This document shows positions 37,232 to 46,423 of a stretch of 64,000 nt of DNA, in pieces (position 1 is the stretch's first letter; each line of letters begins with the position of its first letter). Under the pieces are notes generated by a model. That model did no database searches. It was not told the DNA's origin and saw only the letters and a list, made by a program, of their open reading frames with translations. Position numbers and translations under genes: made by a program. This DNA comes from Paenibacillus sp. FSL A5-0031 (lineage in GTDB: Bacteria > Bacillota > Bacilli > Paenibacillales > Paenibacillaceae), in contig NZ_MRTD01000010.1 in assembly GCF_001956295.1 (NCBI RefSeq), positions 1 to 64,000 on the forward strand. The letters are read 5' to 3'.

Positions 37232-38203
37232 TTAATGATTTTCCGGCTTGTTTGACCCTGTATTCTCGATTAGCTCATCGGGCTCAACGTGAACATGTAT
37301 GCTCATTATGTTATGCTTCCTGCTCATTCGACGCTCGATTTCGTCACTTATTTGATGGCTTTCGATCAATGTAAGCTCGGGATCAACCTGAACGATTACA
37401 TCGACTAGTACATGACTGCCATGTACTCTAGCTTTAATATCCTTAATCGATTTAACACCTTTCGTTTTGGCAATTGTTGAACGTAGAGAGGACAGCTCAT
37501 TCTCATCAAAGCCGTCCGTAAGCGCGTGCGTGGAGCTATAAAAGATTTCCCAAGCCGTTTTACATATGATAATACCTACAGCTATTGCCGCTACAGGATC
37601 AAGCCATGGCAAGCCAAATTGTGATCCTATAATACCGATAGCTGCCCCTATGCTCACAAGTGCATCTGACAAGTTATCCTTAGCCGCCGCTAATAAAGCT
37701 TGATTGTTAATTCGGAGGGCCAGCCTTCGATTATAAATATAAACCCCGCCCATACATGCCGCTGCAAACAAAGCAATCCATGCTGTCATTAGATTAGGTA
37801 TATGATGATTAGCAGCAAACAAGGATTTTACTGCACTGATCAATACTTGGATGCCCACCGTCGCCATAATGAACGAAGCGATAAGTGCTGCAATGGTCTC
37901 CGCTCGAAAATGTCCGTATGGATGATCCTTATCCGGCGGCTTCTGTGAAATTCGCAATCCAATCAGTACAGCTACTGATGCAACAATATCCGTAAGATTG
38001 TTATAGCCGTCTGCAACGAGTGCTCCCGATACGAACCAGTAGCCTGCTCCGAGTTTGATGGCGGATAACCCCAAATAGGCGCCGATACTGACCCAAGCAC
38101 CCTTCTCGCCCTGTTTTATCTCATCATACTGATTCAGCTTAAATACCCCCCAAGCAATAAAAGTATGTATTTTAAAACCATCCAAATAACCTATCGGTAT
38201 CAT
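37232..38203 (-). CDS. Cation diffusion facilitator (CDF) transporter
   Basis: The protein has up to 323 residues. Six helices are followed by a cytoplasmic domain (about 230-310). Metal-site motifs are visible: ADGYNNLTD in TM2, KDHPYGHFRAE after TM3 and LSDALVSIGA in TM5; the tail has HVHVEPDE. Such transporters export Zn, Mn, Co or Fe by proton exchange. The metal is unknown. The ATG at 38203 has no ribosome binding site, and the first 22 residues do not look like a CDF N-terminus. GGGGGG lies 8 nt before an in-frame CTG at 38137, which would start exactly where homologues begin (before NQYDEIKQGEKG). Start therefore uncertain. Confidence 0.88.
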   Translation of the reverse strand: MIPIGYLDGFKIHTFIAWGVFKLNQYDEIKQGEKGAWVSIGAYLGLSAIKLGAGYWFVSGALVADGYNNLTDIVASVAVLIGLRISQKPPDKDHPYGHFRAETIAALIASFIMATVGIQVLISAVKSLFAANHHIPNLMTAWIALFAAACMGGVYIYNRRLALRINNQALLAAAKDNLSDALVSIGAAIGIIGSQFGLPWLDPVAAIAVGIIICKTAWEIFYSSTHALTDGFDENELSSLRSTIAKTKGVKSIKDIKARVHGSHVLVDVIVQVDPELTLIESHQISDEIERRMSRKHNIMSIHVHVEPDELIENTGSNKPENH

Positions 38204-38246
38204 ATTCGAACGATCATATCCTAATTAACTTACCCGTTATTATAAG

Positions 38247-38277
38247 AAAAAAACAGCCGGTATAAGAACCGGCTGCT
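38247..38277 (-). terminator. Terminator of the siderophore-binding protein gene
   Basis: CAGCCGGT (minus strand) pairs with ACCGGCTG, followed by seven T. Confidence 0.9.
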
Positions 38278-38292
38278 TTAAAAAGCGACTAT

Positions 38293-39291
38293 TTAGTTAA
38301 TTTCATAAATCTTATAAAGTTCATCAAGCATTAGATTAGCTGCAATGACGCCGCCGGCTGTATTCCAGATAGCATCGCTCACTCTAATCGCTTTATTATT
38401 TTTTACAACTTGAAGACTTTGCCACAATGGATCCTTCAACATCTCTTCTTCCATCTTCGTTCCTTTGCCATCACCTGTTTCATAAGTGAAGTAGAACAGC
38501 ATATCAGCATCTACTTCCGGCAAACGTTCTTTCGTAATTTCCTCAACGAATGTATCTTTATATTTTTGATTGTCTGGACGTGTAATTCCAAGCTTCGAGA
38601 ATGCAATCCCTGTAAAAGTATCCTCTAAGTAAATGCGCGTTTTGCCTGCCATAAACCGAACGACTGACACCTTCTGGTTGAGCTTGTCGCCAGCTTTACT
38701 TTTAAAGTCAGCTGCACGGTTGTCATAGTCGGCAATGATTTTTTCGCCATCAGCTTTCTTGCCGATCGCATCAGCATATAGCATGAAATTAGACTGCCAA
38801 GCACCACGAAGCGTTTCAGAAAACACAGTAGGTGCAATAGCCTTAAGCTGATCATAAACTTTCTCTTGGCGCAGTTTATTACCAATAATAAGATCAGGTT
38901 TTAGGCTTGCAATCAGCTCGATGTTAGGCTGACTCTCTTCACCTACAACGGTAACACCTTCCATATCCGCTTTTATGTGGTCATACCATGGGTCGCCTGT
39001 CCAAGATTTCACTGCGCCTACCGGTTTAATGCCAAGTGCCAGCAACGCTTCTGTTCCTTCGTTAGATAATACGACGATACGAGTTGGTTTACCTTCTATT
39101 TTTGTCTCGCCCATTGCATGCGTAATTACTCTCGTGTCTTCTGTTTTCGACGCGTTCGTTCCTTCTGTTGCCGATGAATTGCCTTCGTTATTTTTTGAAC
39201 CGGATTGGCCGCATCCCGAAACAATAACGGCTAGTGCAAGCAATAGGGCGGATGCTGTCCAAGTAAATTTCTTCTTTAATACATAAGACAT
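38293..39291 (-). CDS. Siderophore-iron ABC transporter substrate-binding lipoprotein
   Basis: The 332-residue lipoprotein has a signal peptide with lipobox VSGCGQ, a Ser/Asn/Glu-rich linker and a two-lobe periplasmic-binding fold joined by a long helix (FecB/FhuD class). Clear motifs are TRIVVLSNEGTEALLALGI, LKPDLIIG and AIAPTVF. It resembles B. subtilis YfiY, the binding protein for hydroxamate-carboxylate siderophores such as schizokinen. Its neighbours support that: two FecCD-type permeases and one ATPase are transcribed divergently. AAGGGGAG lies 6 nt before the ATG. Promoter 39343-39371 and Fur boxes at 39311 and 39379 suggest repression by iron. Confidence 0.92.
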   Translation of the reverse strand: MSYVLKKKFTWTASALLLALAVIVSGCGQSGSKNNEGNSSATEGTNASKTEDTRVITHAMGETKIEGKPTRIVVLSNEGTEALLALGIKPVGAVKSWTGDPWYDHIKADMEGVTVVGEESQPNIELIASLKPDLIIGNKLRQEKVYDQLKAIAPTVFSETLRGAWQSNFMLYADAIGKKADGEKIIADYDNRAADFKSKAGDKLNQKVSVVRFMAGKTRIYLEDTFTGIAFSKLGITRPDNQKYKDTFVEEITKERLPEVDADMLFYFTYETGDGKGTKMEEEMLKDPLWQSLQVVKNNKAIRVSDAIWNTAGGVIAANLMLDELYKIYEIN

Positions 39292-39310
39292 TTTTTTCTC
39301 CCCTTCATGT

Positions 39311-39325
39311 TGAAAATCATTCTCA
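39311..39325. promoter_or_regulatory. Fur box 1
   Basis: TGAAAATCATTCTCA matches the 7-1-7 consensus TGATAATnATTATCA at 12 of the 14 specified positions. It lies just downstream of the binding protein's predicted promoter. Confidence 0.75.
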
Positions 39326-39342
39326 GTTTTATTACAAACGAA

Positions 39343-39371
39343 ACTATACCAGCCATATAAAACAAAGTCAA
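39343..39371 (-). promoter_or_regulatory. Sigma-A promoter of the binding-protein gene
   Basis: Minus strand TTGACT, 17-nt spacer, TATAGT. Confidence 0.8.
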
Positions 39372-39378
39372 TAACTGT

Positions 39379-39393
39379 TGATAATGATTTTCA
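39379..39393. promoter_or_regulatory. Fur box 2
   Basis: TGATAATGATTTTCA differs from the 7-1-7 Fur consensus at one position. It lies between the two divergent promoters. Confidence 0.85.
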
Positions 39394-39399
39394 ACTTCA

Positions 39400-39428
39400 T
39401 TGACACTATGTACATGATCCCCTAAAAT
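39400..39428 (+). promoter_or_regulatory. Sigma-A promoter of the permease-ATPase operon
   Basis: TTGACA, 17-nt spacer, TAAAAT: consensus -35 and near-consensus -10. Confidence 0.85.
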
Positions 39429-39488
39429 GTTTTAGTAGTCCTAAATCATGAATACCCTTCACAATTGACACCAAGGAAAGAGGAAATT

Positions 39489-40496
39489 ATGAGTACATTA
39501 TTACATACACGAGCCCAGAAAATAATAGGGCTGATCGCCGGCTTGCTCCTCTTTGCTGCTGGTATCGTTTGCAGCATCGCTTTTGGAGTAACGAATATTA
39601 GCTGGCGCACGATTTTAGCTTCATTTACCGCATTTGATGGCTCTCAGGAGCAGCTCATCATTCAAACGGCAAGAGTACCGCGCGCGTTTATCGCAGCCGC
39701 AGTCGGAGCGAGTCTAGCTGTAGCAGGCTCACTCATGCAGGGAATTACCCGCAATCAGCTTGCTTCTCCAAGCATATTCGGCGTGAATTCCGGAGCCGCT
39801 TTCTTCATCGTCATCGGCTCTGCCTTTTTCGGAGCTAGCGGCATGACGACTTTTGCAACTCTGGCGTTTGTAGGAGCAGCCTTTACAGTGACTCTCGTTT
39901 ACTCGCTTGGCTCGATTGGCAACGATGGTCTGACACCGCTCAAGGTTACGCTTGCCGGCGCTGCTATGACTGCTTTTTTCTCTTCACTCACGCTGGGTGT
40001 ATTGCTTACAAGCGGCCAGACGTTTGATCAGGTGCTTTATTGGTTTGTCGGCTCCGTCTCAGGACGCGACATGAACATCTTTACAGCCGCTGCTCCATAT
40101 ATGGGTATTGCCTTGATAGCTGCCATCGTGCTTGCAAGACATATGAACGTGCTGGCGCTTGGAGAAGATGTTGCTGTTGGATTAGGTCAAAAAACCGTCT
40201 ATATCAAATTAGCAGCTGGAATCATTATTGTCCTTCTAGCAGGCGGCTCGGTCTCTATGGCTGGTCCTATAGCTTTCGTTGGCATTATTATTCCTCATCT
40301 AATGCGTTATTTAGTTGGCATTGACTATCGTTGGGTTATTCCATACTGCGCGGTGTTTGGCGGTATATTGCTGCTTGCTGCTGATATCGGATCAAGATAT
40401 ATTTCATTTCCGAAGGAAGTTCCCGTGGGAATCATGACAGCGATTATTGGTGTTCCTTTCTTCGTGTTTATCGCTAGAAGAGGAGGCCAATCCTAA
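39489..40496 (+). CDS. FecCD-family siderophore permease 1
   Basis: The 335-residue membrane protein has about ten helices. Typical BtuC/FecCD motifs are RVPRAFIAAAVGASLAVAGS, MQGITRNQLASPSIFGVNSGA and the coupling-loop LGEDVAVGLGQ, then GPIAFVGIIIPHLMRYLVG. It forms the pore with the next gene's product. The longer frame starts with TTG at 39465, but GAGG lies 5 nt before the ATG at 39489. It is followed after 1 nt by the second permease gene. Confidence 0.93.
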   Translation: MSTLLHTRAQKIIGLIAGLLLFAAGIVCSIAFGVTNISWRTILASFTAFDGSQEQLIIQTARVPRAFIAAAVGASLAVAGSLMQGITRNQLASPSIFGVNSGAAFFIVIGSAFFGASGMTTFATLAFVGAAFTVTLVYSLGSIGNDGLTPLKVTLAGAAMTAFFSSLTLGVLLTSGQTFDQVLYWFVGSVSGRDMNIFTAAAPYMGIALIAAIVLARHMNVLALGEDVAVGLGQKTVYIKLAAGIIIVLLAGGSVSMAGPIAFVGIIIPHLMRYLVGIDYRWVIPYCAVFGGILLLAADIGSRYISFPKEVPVGIMTAIIGVPFFVFIARRGGQS

Positions 40497-40497
40497 T

Positions 40498-41544
40498 ATG
40501 AATAAATGGATCACACTCAGGGGCCGCAAACACTCCTTTCAACTTGACCGCCGAACGTTAATGGTGATCGTTATGTTGCTAATTGCCAATTTAGCAGCAG
40601 TCGTCATTTGTGTTGGGCTTGGCAGCAAAACCATTAATCCTATCGATGTCTTACTTACTTTTGTGGGACAAGGTGATTCGTCAGATGCGATGATTATCTT
40701 TTCACTTCGTCTGCCACGCGTGTTGATTGCCGTAATGGTAGGCTCAGCACTCGCCGTTTCAGGGGCGCTGCTGCAAGGTATTGTGCGCAATCCTTTAACA
40801 TCTCCCGACATTATCGGTATCACGGGCGGAGCCTCTCTTGGCACCGTTATATTCATTTTGTATTTTTCGCATATTAGCATCCGGTTCATGCCGATCAGTG
40901 CTGTTATTGGAGCTTTTGCCGCTGCGTTTCTCATTTATTTATTTGCTTACCGAAAAGGAATCACGCCGCTCAGGCTCGTCCTAATCGGTATCGGAATGGC
41001 TACCGCACTAACTGCGGTTACCTACATGCTTATCCTTACGTCATCCTTCACGCCTACTGCGGTAGCCGTCAAAGCCTTTACTTTTATGACTGGCAGCATC
41101 TACGGCGTATCATGGGACAGAGACTTTTGGACTTTGCTTCCTTGGCTTGTCGTTTTGTTTCCAATTGCGCTTATCTACGCTCGGCATCTTAATGTTCAGG
41201 AGCTTGGCGATGAGGTTGCTACAAGCGTTGGCAGCTCCGTCCAAATCAAAAGAACGATACTGCTCATCATCAGCGTTGCGCTCGCAGGTGTTGCGGTTGC
41301 TATAGGTGGTGCCATTAATTTCATCGGGCTTATGGCGCCTCATATTGCCCGGAAGCTTGTAGGCCCGTCTTATGGAGGCGTAATACCTGTGTCCGCTTTA
41401 ATAGGGTCGCTCGTATTGCTGCTCTCTGACCTTATCGCAAGAACTGCATTCCTTCCGCTAGATATTCCAGCAGGTGTCTTCACTGCAGCGATAGGCGCAC
41501 CGTTCTTTATCTATTTATTGTATCGCCATCGCAACCGATCATAA
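40498..41544 (+). CDS. FecCD-family siderophore permease 2
   Basis: The 348-residue membrane protein is paralogous to the first permease: RLPRVLIAVMVGSALAVSGA, LLQGIVRNPLTSPDIIGITGGAS (here split as LLQGIVRNPLTSP and DIIGITGGAS), LGDEVATSVGSS and GLMAPHIARKLVGPSYGGV. The two permeases probably form a heterodimer, as in YfiZ-YfhA. An ATG at 40498 with AGGAGG 11 nt upstream follows the previous stop by 1 nt, so it was chosen over the longer frame that overlaps the upstream gene. Confidence 0.93.
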   Translation: MNKWITLRGRKHSFQLDRRTLMVIVMLLIANLAAVVICVGLGSKTINPIDVLLTFVGQGDSSDAMIIFSLRLPRVLIAVMVGSALAVSGALLQGIVRNPLTSPDIIGITGGASLGTVIFILYFSHISIRFMPISAVIGAFAAAFLIYLFAYRKGITPLRLVLIGIGMATALTAVTYMLILTSSFTPTAVAVKAFTFMTGSIYGVSWDRDFWTLLPWLVVLFPIALIYARHLNVQELGDEVATSVGSSVQIKRTILLIISVALAGVAVAIGGAINFIGLMAPHIARKLVGPSYGGVIPVSALIGSLVLLLSDLIARTAFLPLDIPAGVFTAAIGAPFFIYLLYRHRNRS

Positions 41545-41595
41545 CGCACTGCGCGTTTATAATTAAACAATAATAAGCAAAGGGGAGAGATTATC

Positions 41596-42411
41596 GTGTC
41601 CTCCATTCAAGCGAAAAATCTTACGTTATCCTACGGACAAAAAGCGATTTTCAAAAATCTTGATTTGCTGATCCCTCCCGGCAAGATCACGGTATTCATT
41701 GGCAGCAACGGCTGCGGCAAGTCAACGCTTCTCCGTTCCCTTGCCCGCCTTTTAAAACCGCAAGAAGGCTCTATTCTTATTGATGGCCATGAGATTGCCA
41801 AACTCTCGAGCAAGGAAATCGCAAGGCGCCTAGCGATCTTGCCGCAAGGTCCAATCGCGCCGGAAGGCTTAACCGTCCATCAGCTCGTCAAGCAAGGCCG
41901 TTATCCTTATCAAAGCTGGCTGCAGCAATGGTCGCATGAAGACGAGAAGATGGTCAAAAAAGCGCTTGAAGTGACGCATATGGACGAGCTGTCCTCGCGC
42001 TCACTGGACTCGCTATCCGGCGGTCAACGCCAACGTGCTTGGATAGCAATGACGCTAGCTCAGAACACGCCGACTATTTTGCTTGATGAGCCAACAACCT
42101 ATTTGGATATGGCCCATCAGATCGAAATTCTTGATTTGCTTTTTGATTTAAACGAGCAGGAGAATCGTACGATTGTGATGGTGCTGCATGACATTAACCT
42201 AGCTTGCCGTTATGCTGACCATATTGTAGCTGTGAAAGACGGCCAAATACATGCGCAAGGCAAACCGGAAGCCATTATGAACGAACAGCTTATACGCACC
42301 GTGTTTGATATGGAATGCCAAATCACAGCAGATCCCATATTTGGCACTCCCCTTTGCATCCCTTACGGGAAAGGCCGCAAGCTGCCATTAAAGCAAGAAA
42401 GCATGCGTTAA
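41596..42411 (+). CDS. Siderophore ABC transporter ATPase (FecE/YusV-like)
   Basis: The 271-residue ATPase has Walker A GSNGCGKST, Q-loop LPQGP, signature LSGGQRQRAWIAMTLAQ, Walker B ILLDEPTTYLDM and H-loop VLHDINLAC. This is the iron-siderophore ATPase class. The start is GTG at 41596 with AGGGGAGAG upstream. In B. subtilis the YfiYZ-YfhA system borrows a distant ATPase (YusV); here it is encoded in the same operon, 51 nt after the second permease. Confidence 0.93.
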   Translation: MSSIQAKNLTLSYGQKAIFKNLDLLIPPGKITVFIGSNGCGKSTLLRSLARLLKPQEGSILIDGHEIAKLSSKEIARRLAILPQGPIAPEGLTVHQLVKQGRYPYQSWLQQWSHEDEKMVKKALEVTHMDELSSRSLDSLSGGQRQRAWIAMTLAQNTPTILLDEPTTYLDMAHQIEILDLLFDLNEQENRTIVMVLHDINLACRYADHIVAVKDGQIHAQGKPEAIMNEQLIRTVFDMECQITADPIFGTPLCIPYGKGRKLPLKQESMR

Positions 42412-42424
42412 GCGCATAACAAAA

Positions 42425-42463
42425 AAAATGGTGGGGCAGTTTTTTCTCTGCTCCACCATTTCT
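42425..42463. terminator. Bidirectional terminator
   Basis: AAATGGTGG(G)GCAG pairs with CTGC(T)CCACCATT. The minus strand continues with eight T, so it ends the alpha-glucosidase operon; on the plus strand it ends the siderophore operon. Confidence 0.85.
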
Positions 42464-42487
42464 TTATAATCGCACGCTCACGCTGAG

Positions 42488-44149
42488 TTAGGTGATTACT
42501 TCATAGATTCGCGCTTCAAATGGCCTCAGCTCAATGCTTCGCCCTTCGTCATCCCAAGTGCTTAATGTATTCTCATACGTACCAAGCACCAGCTTCAGCT
42601 TCAAAGCTTCCTCTCCAAAAAACGAATCCGAAAACGTAAAGGTTCGGGCTTCTTCTCCGTGATTCAAAAGCACAACCCATTCGGTTCCCTCCAGCTCTCG
42701 AACATAAACATATAGATTCGGATCATCTTCACTTATATCGGTAAAGTCGCCATAAACCATGACTGGATTGCTCTTTCTAAGCGCAATGAGCTTCCGATAA
42801 AAAGCTAATACCGAATTTGGATCTTTTTCCGCTTGCTCTACATTAATCTCTTCATAATTTGGATTAACCTTTATCCATGGCTCGGCGCTGCCAAAACCTG
42901 CATTAAGCTCCATATTCCATTGCATTGGCGTTCTGGAGTTATCCCGGCTAAGCGCCTGCAATGAACGAAACACTGCGGCAGGATCTTTGCCTTTGCCGAC
43001 TTCCTCCACATATCTGTTAATCATCGCAATATCTTTATAATCGCCGATCGTTTCATACCTTACGCCCGTCATACCAATTTCTTCGCCTTGATAAATGTAT
43101 GGAATGCCTGGAAGCGTATGGACCATCGTAGCAAGCAGCTTAGCTGATTCCTCGCGGAATTCCTTGTCATTCCCATAACGAGATACTTGCCGCGTATGAT
43201 CATGGTTATTTAAAAACTGCGAGCCAAAGCCTCGGCCAGCCAAAGCCTCCGCCCACTGCCTCTGGATGCGCTTGTAACGAACCATATCCCATTCCGGCAT
43301 TTCATCCGCAACTTCAAAATGGAACAGCGTATTCAGCTCCATACGCTCCTCTTCAACGAACAAAGGACCTGTCTCCGGTGTTGCGAACGCGATTTCGCCA
43401 ACGGTCATCATATCGTAATGCCGGAAAACCTCACGGTTCATTTCCTGCAAATATTCATGCAGTCCCGGATTATGTGTTAAATACCTGATGTCATGTGGAT
43501 CTTCTACATCGCTGAAGCTGTTTGGCTTAGCCAGCAACGCCAGAGCGTCGAGCCGCAGCCCGTCTACTCCTTTATCCAGCCAGAAACGCAGCATGCTGTA
43601 GATTTCCATTCTCATTTCTTTGTTTGCCCAGTTTAAATCCGGCTGCTCGATCGCAAAGGAATGCATATAATATTGCTTTGTCGTCTCATCAAATTCCCAG
43701 CTTGAAGGATTAAAATAAGAACGCCAGTTGGTAGGCGGCCCACCCTCTCTACCATCCTGCCAAATATACCAATCTCGCTTCGGATTATTGATCGAGGAAC
43801 GAGATTCGATGAACCAAGGATGATGATTCGATGTATGATTAACGACGACGTCCATCATCAGCTTCATGCCTCTTGCATGCGTCTCGACAACGAGCTGATC
43901 AAAGTCCTCCATCGTACCTGCCTTTTTCATTACTGTATAATAGTCGGACACATCGTAACCATTGTCCTTGTCTGGGGATTCATTAAATGGATTAATCCAG
44001 ACCATTGTCACACCTAATGATTGAATATAATCCAGCTTTTCAATAACACCTCGAAGATCACCAATGCCATCCCCGTTTGTATCTTTAAAGCTGCGCCAAT
44101 AAACCTGATAAACAACTGATTCCTTCCACCAAGCTGGTTTTATCTGCAT
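42488..44149 (-). CDS. GH13 alpha-glucosidase (oligo-1,6-glucosidase type)
   Basis: The 553-residue cytoplasmic enzyme has a TIM barrel with domain B and a C-terminal beta domain. The N-terminal PAWWKESVVYQVYWRSFKD, the first conserved Asp region MDVVVNHTSNHH, nucleophile Asp in GLRLDALALL, acid/base Glu in TVGEIAF and the third carboxylate in NNHDHTR are all there. QPDLNW places it in subfamily 31-like oligo-1,6-/alpha-1,4-glucosidases. It hydrolyses alpha-glucosides brought in by the ABC transporter encoded upstream. Specificity (isomaltose, sucrose isomers, maltose) is not fixed by these motifs. AAGGAGAG precedes the ATG. Confidence 0.93.
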   Translation of the reverse strand: MQIKPAWWKESVVYQVYWRSFKDTNGDGIGDLRGVIEKLDYIQSLGVTMVWINPFNESPDKDNGYDVSDYYTVMKKAGTMEDFDQLVVETHARGMKLMMDVVVNHTSNHHPWFIESRSSINNPKRDWYIWQDGREGGPPTNWRSYFNPSSWEFDETTKQYYMHSFAIEQPDLNWANKEMRMEIYSMLRFWLDKGVDGLRLDALALLAKPNSFSDVEDPHDIRYLTHNPGLHEYLQEMNREVFRHYDMMTVGEIAFATPETGPLFVEEERMELNTLFHFEVADEMPEWDMVRYKRIQRQWAEALAGRGFGSQFLNNHDHTRQVSRYGNDKEFREESAKLLATMVHTLPGIPYIYQGEEIGMTGVRYETIGDYKDIAMINRYVEEVGKGKDPAAVFRSLQALSRDNSRTPMQWNMELNAGFGSAEPWIKVNPNYEEINVEQAEKDPNSVLAFYRKLIALRKSNPVMVYGDFTDISEDDPNLYVYVRELEGTEWVVLLNHGEEARTFTFSDSFFGEEALKLKLVLGTYENTLSTWDDEGRSIELRPFEARIYEVIT

Positions 44150-44178
44150 TCTAATCTCTCCTTCTCTCTATACAAACA

Positions 44179-44220
44179 AATGGCGCGCGAGAGGACACCG
44201 TGTCCAGACGCTGCGCCATT
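44179..44220 (-). terminator. Intercistronic hairpin between permease and glucosidase genes
   Basis: AATGGCGC pairs with GCGCCATT, with a nested GGACACCGTGTCC palindrome. No strong T-run on the minus strand, so it may be an attenuator or stabiliser rather than a full stop. Confidence 0.6.
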
Positions 44221-44232
44221 CTTTTGCTGCTG

Positions 44233-45324
44233 TTACCCTTTGATGGAACCGCCAAGCATCCCGCGAACAAAGTATTTTTGAAGTGCAAAAAATACGGTGA
44301 GCGGCATGAGCATCGAAACAAATGCTGCTGCTGTAAGCAAGTGCCAGTCATTGCCTCTGGAGCCTACCATGTTTGCAATATTCATTGACAATACCTGCAC
44401 TTCAGGCTGGCTTCCGAGAAATATAAGGGATATCAAATAATCATTCCATACCCATAAAAATTGGAATATGCTGATCGATGCTAGTGCAGGGACGGATAGC
44501 GGCAGGATGAGCCTGCTGAAAATCGTAAAGTTCGTAGCCCCGTCCATAAATGCCGATTCGAACAAATCCTTGGGCAGCTGACTAATTGATGTGTACATGA
44601 AATATGTGATCAATGGCAAACCAAACGCCGTATGCGCAAGCCAGATCCCAAAGTATGTGCCATTCAGTCCAAGCGACGTATAATCACGCAAAATCGGAAT
44701 GAGCGCTACCTGCAAAGGCACGACAAGCAAAGCGATGACAATAACAAACAATGTCTTTCTCCCTGGGAACTTAAGCCAAGCAAAAGCATAAGCTGCAAAG
44801 GATGCGATGAAAATCGGAATTACGGTAGCTGGTACTGTAACCGCAATCGTATTCCAGAAGGAACGCGACATACCGCTGCCCTTCTCTGTCTTGGTCGTAC
44901 CATCTGGCATCGTGATGGAATACGTTTTTCCACCCAGCACCGTCTCATAGTTCTGAGTTGTAAAATTAGAAATGATCGTCCACTGCTTATCCTGTACATT
45001 CAGAAGTCTAGCTCTCCGGTTTTCCCAAATCATTCGTTCACCGTTAAGCTCCACACCCGCACGCAGCTGATCATCGGTAAACGTTGTTCCATTCACCTTA
45101 ATGGGCTCACGAAGATCGGTGTCCTTGGGCAGCTGAATTTGCTCTGTTGTGCTCCAATCTCGATGAGGCAGTATATTCCACCAGCCAGTAGATAATATAT
45201 CTGCTGCAGGCCGGAAAGAGGAAACGAGCAGACCGAGCGTCGGGATTGTCCAAATGAGACATATGACAGCTAGCACTGTATTCACGAGCCACTTGGACTT
45301 ACGGGATTTTTTATTCCTGCTCAT
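44233..45324 (-). CDS. Alpha-glucoside ABC transporter permease (MalG/AglG-like)
   Basis: The 363-residue membrane protein has six helices. After TM1 a long outside loop (about 55-165) follows, then SFWNTIAVTVPATVIPI and AYAFAWLKFPGRK. The EAA coupling motif is FESAFMDGATNFTIFSRLILP. The large loop (about 110 residues) and the GWW motif in FRPAADILSTGWW resemble AglG of alpha-glucoside (sucrose, trehalose, maltose) systems, not classical MalG. It pairs with the permease gene 1 nt upstream. Confidence 0.9.
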   Translation of the reverse strand: MSRNKKSRKSKWLVNTVLAVICLIWTIPTLGLLVSSFRPAADILSTGWWNILPHRDWSTTEQIQLPKDTDLREPIKVNGTTFTDDQLRAGVELNGERMIWENRRARLLNVQDKQWTIISNFTTQNYETVLGGKTYSITMPDGTTKTEKGSGMSRSFWNTIAVTVPATVIPIFIASFAAYAFAWLKFPGRKTLFVIVIALLVVPLQVALIPILRDYTSLGLNGTYFGIWLAHTAFGLPLITYFMYTSISQLPKDLFESAFMDGATNFTIFSRLILPLSVPALASISIFQFLWVWNDYLISLIFLGSQPEVQVLSMNIANMVGSRGNDWHLLTAAAFVSMLMPLTVFFALQKYFVRGMLGGSIKG

Positions 45325-45325
45325 A

Positions 45326-46408
45326 TTAGAACCCTCCTTCTCTACGGAACTGCCGCAGATTGATTATGATGACTGGAATGACGGCAACGAGAAGCACAAT
45401 GGCTAAGGTTGAACCATAACCTGCATTTTGGTACATAAACAGCTGGCGATAGAACTGTGTTGCCACAACGTCCGTCTCATATTGTCCGCCTGTCATGATC
45501 ATAACAACATCGAAGATTTTGAGTGTAAACACAATAATCGTTGTTGTAACGGATAACAAAGTTCCCGCAATGTAAGGAATCATGATTTTGAAAAAAATAC
45601 GAACCTCGCCTGCGCCATCCATACGAGCGGCCTCCAGCATATCCTCTGGGATGCTCTTAATTGCAGCTGAGAATATAACCATTGCAAAACCTGTTTGCAT
45701 CCAAATGAGAATAACGATAAGGAACAGGTTATTCCACGGCTGAATCATACTGAGCCATGCCTGCGGTTCCCCGCCAAATTTCACTACGATCGCATTGAGC
45801 AGTCCAATTTGCTCTTGGCCTGGCTGATAGTAATAAATAAATTTCCAGATAACGCCTGCCGCTACGAACGAGATCGCCATCGGCATAAATATAAGACCCT
45901 TAGCCAGCTTCTCGAAGCTGCTTCGATCGGCAAGTATCGCAATTAAAAGACCTAAGCCAACACAAGCCAGTGTGCCAAAGAACACCCAAAGCAAGTTGTT
46001 GCGCAGCGCCATGATGAGCAAGCGGTCCGTAAATACAGCTACGTAGTTGGCGAAACCGACAAAATTGACCGAGCCGGCATCAAAAAAGCTTAAGTATAGC
46101 GTCCGCAATGTCGGAAAGACAAGCAGCCAACCAAGCAGCAGCACCGCTGGGCCAACAAATACAAAAGGCAATATTCTCCGCTTCCATTGATCCGGATACT
46201 TTTCAACTACCCAGTTAAACGAATAGTAAATCGAATAAATGCCAACTGCTCCCCATATGACTGCAAACACCGCATTGAGGATAGGCGGAAGGTTGGAGTC
46301 GCGAAAAAGTATAAATATGCCCCCGTGAATGACAATATTGATAACTGGCACGAGTATGGATAACAACAGTAGCCGCAGAGCATTGCCTTTCCTAGCCTGT
46401 AATTCCAT
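45326..46408 (-). CDS. Alpha-glucoside ABC transporter permease (MalF/AglF-like)
   Basis: The 360-residue membrane protein has two N-terminal helices and then a core of six. The core starts FVGPAVLLLGWLLVFPTLRTLYLSF; as shorter marks, FVGPAVLLLGW and LRTLYLSF. The EAA motif is LEAARMDGAGEVRIFFKIMIP. The frame continues upstream through the tandem 39-bp repeats, giving a false repetitive N-terminus. GGAGGAGG at 6 nt before the ATG at 46408 fixes the start at MELQARKGN. It lies between the binding protein gene and the MalG-like gene. Confidence 0.92.
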   Translation of the reverse strand: MELQARKGNALRLLLLSILVPVINIVIHGGIFILFRDSNLPPILNAVFAVIWGAVGIYSIYYSFNWVVEKYPDQWKRRILPFVFVGPAVLLLGWLLVFPTLRTLYLSFFDAGSVNFVGFANYVAVFTDRLLIMALRNNLLWVFFGTLACVGLGLLIAILADRSSFEKLAKGLIFMPMAISFVAAGVIWKFIYYYQPGQEQIGLLNAIVVKFGGEPQAWLSMIQPWNNLFLIVILIWMQTGFAMVIFSAAIKSIPEDMLEAARMDGAGEVRIFFKIMIPYIAGTLLSVTTTIIVFTLKIFDVVMIMTGGQYETDVVATQFYRQLFMYQNAGYGSTLAIVLLVAVIPVIIINLRQFRREGGF

Positions 46409-46423
46409 ATGAATCCTCCTCCA

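Noticed and set aside
44233..45324. Large loop in the MalG-like permease as a novel insertion
   Set aside because: AglG-type alpha-glucoside permeases have a comparable extended outer loop, so it is a family trait.
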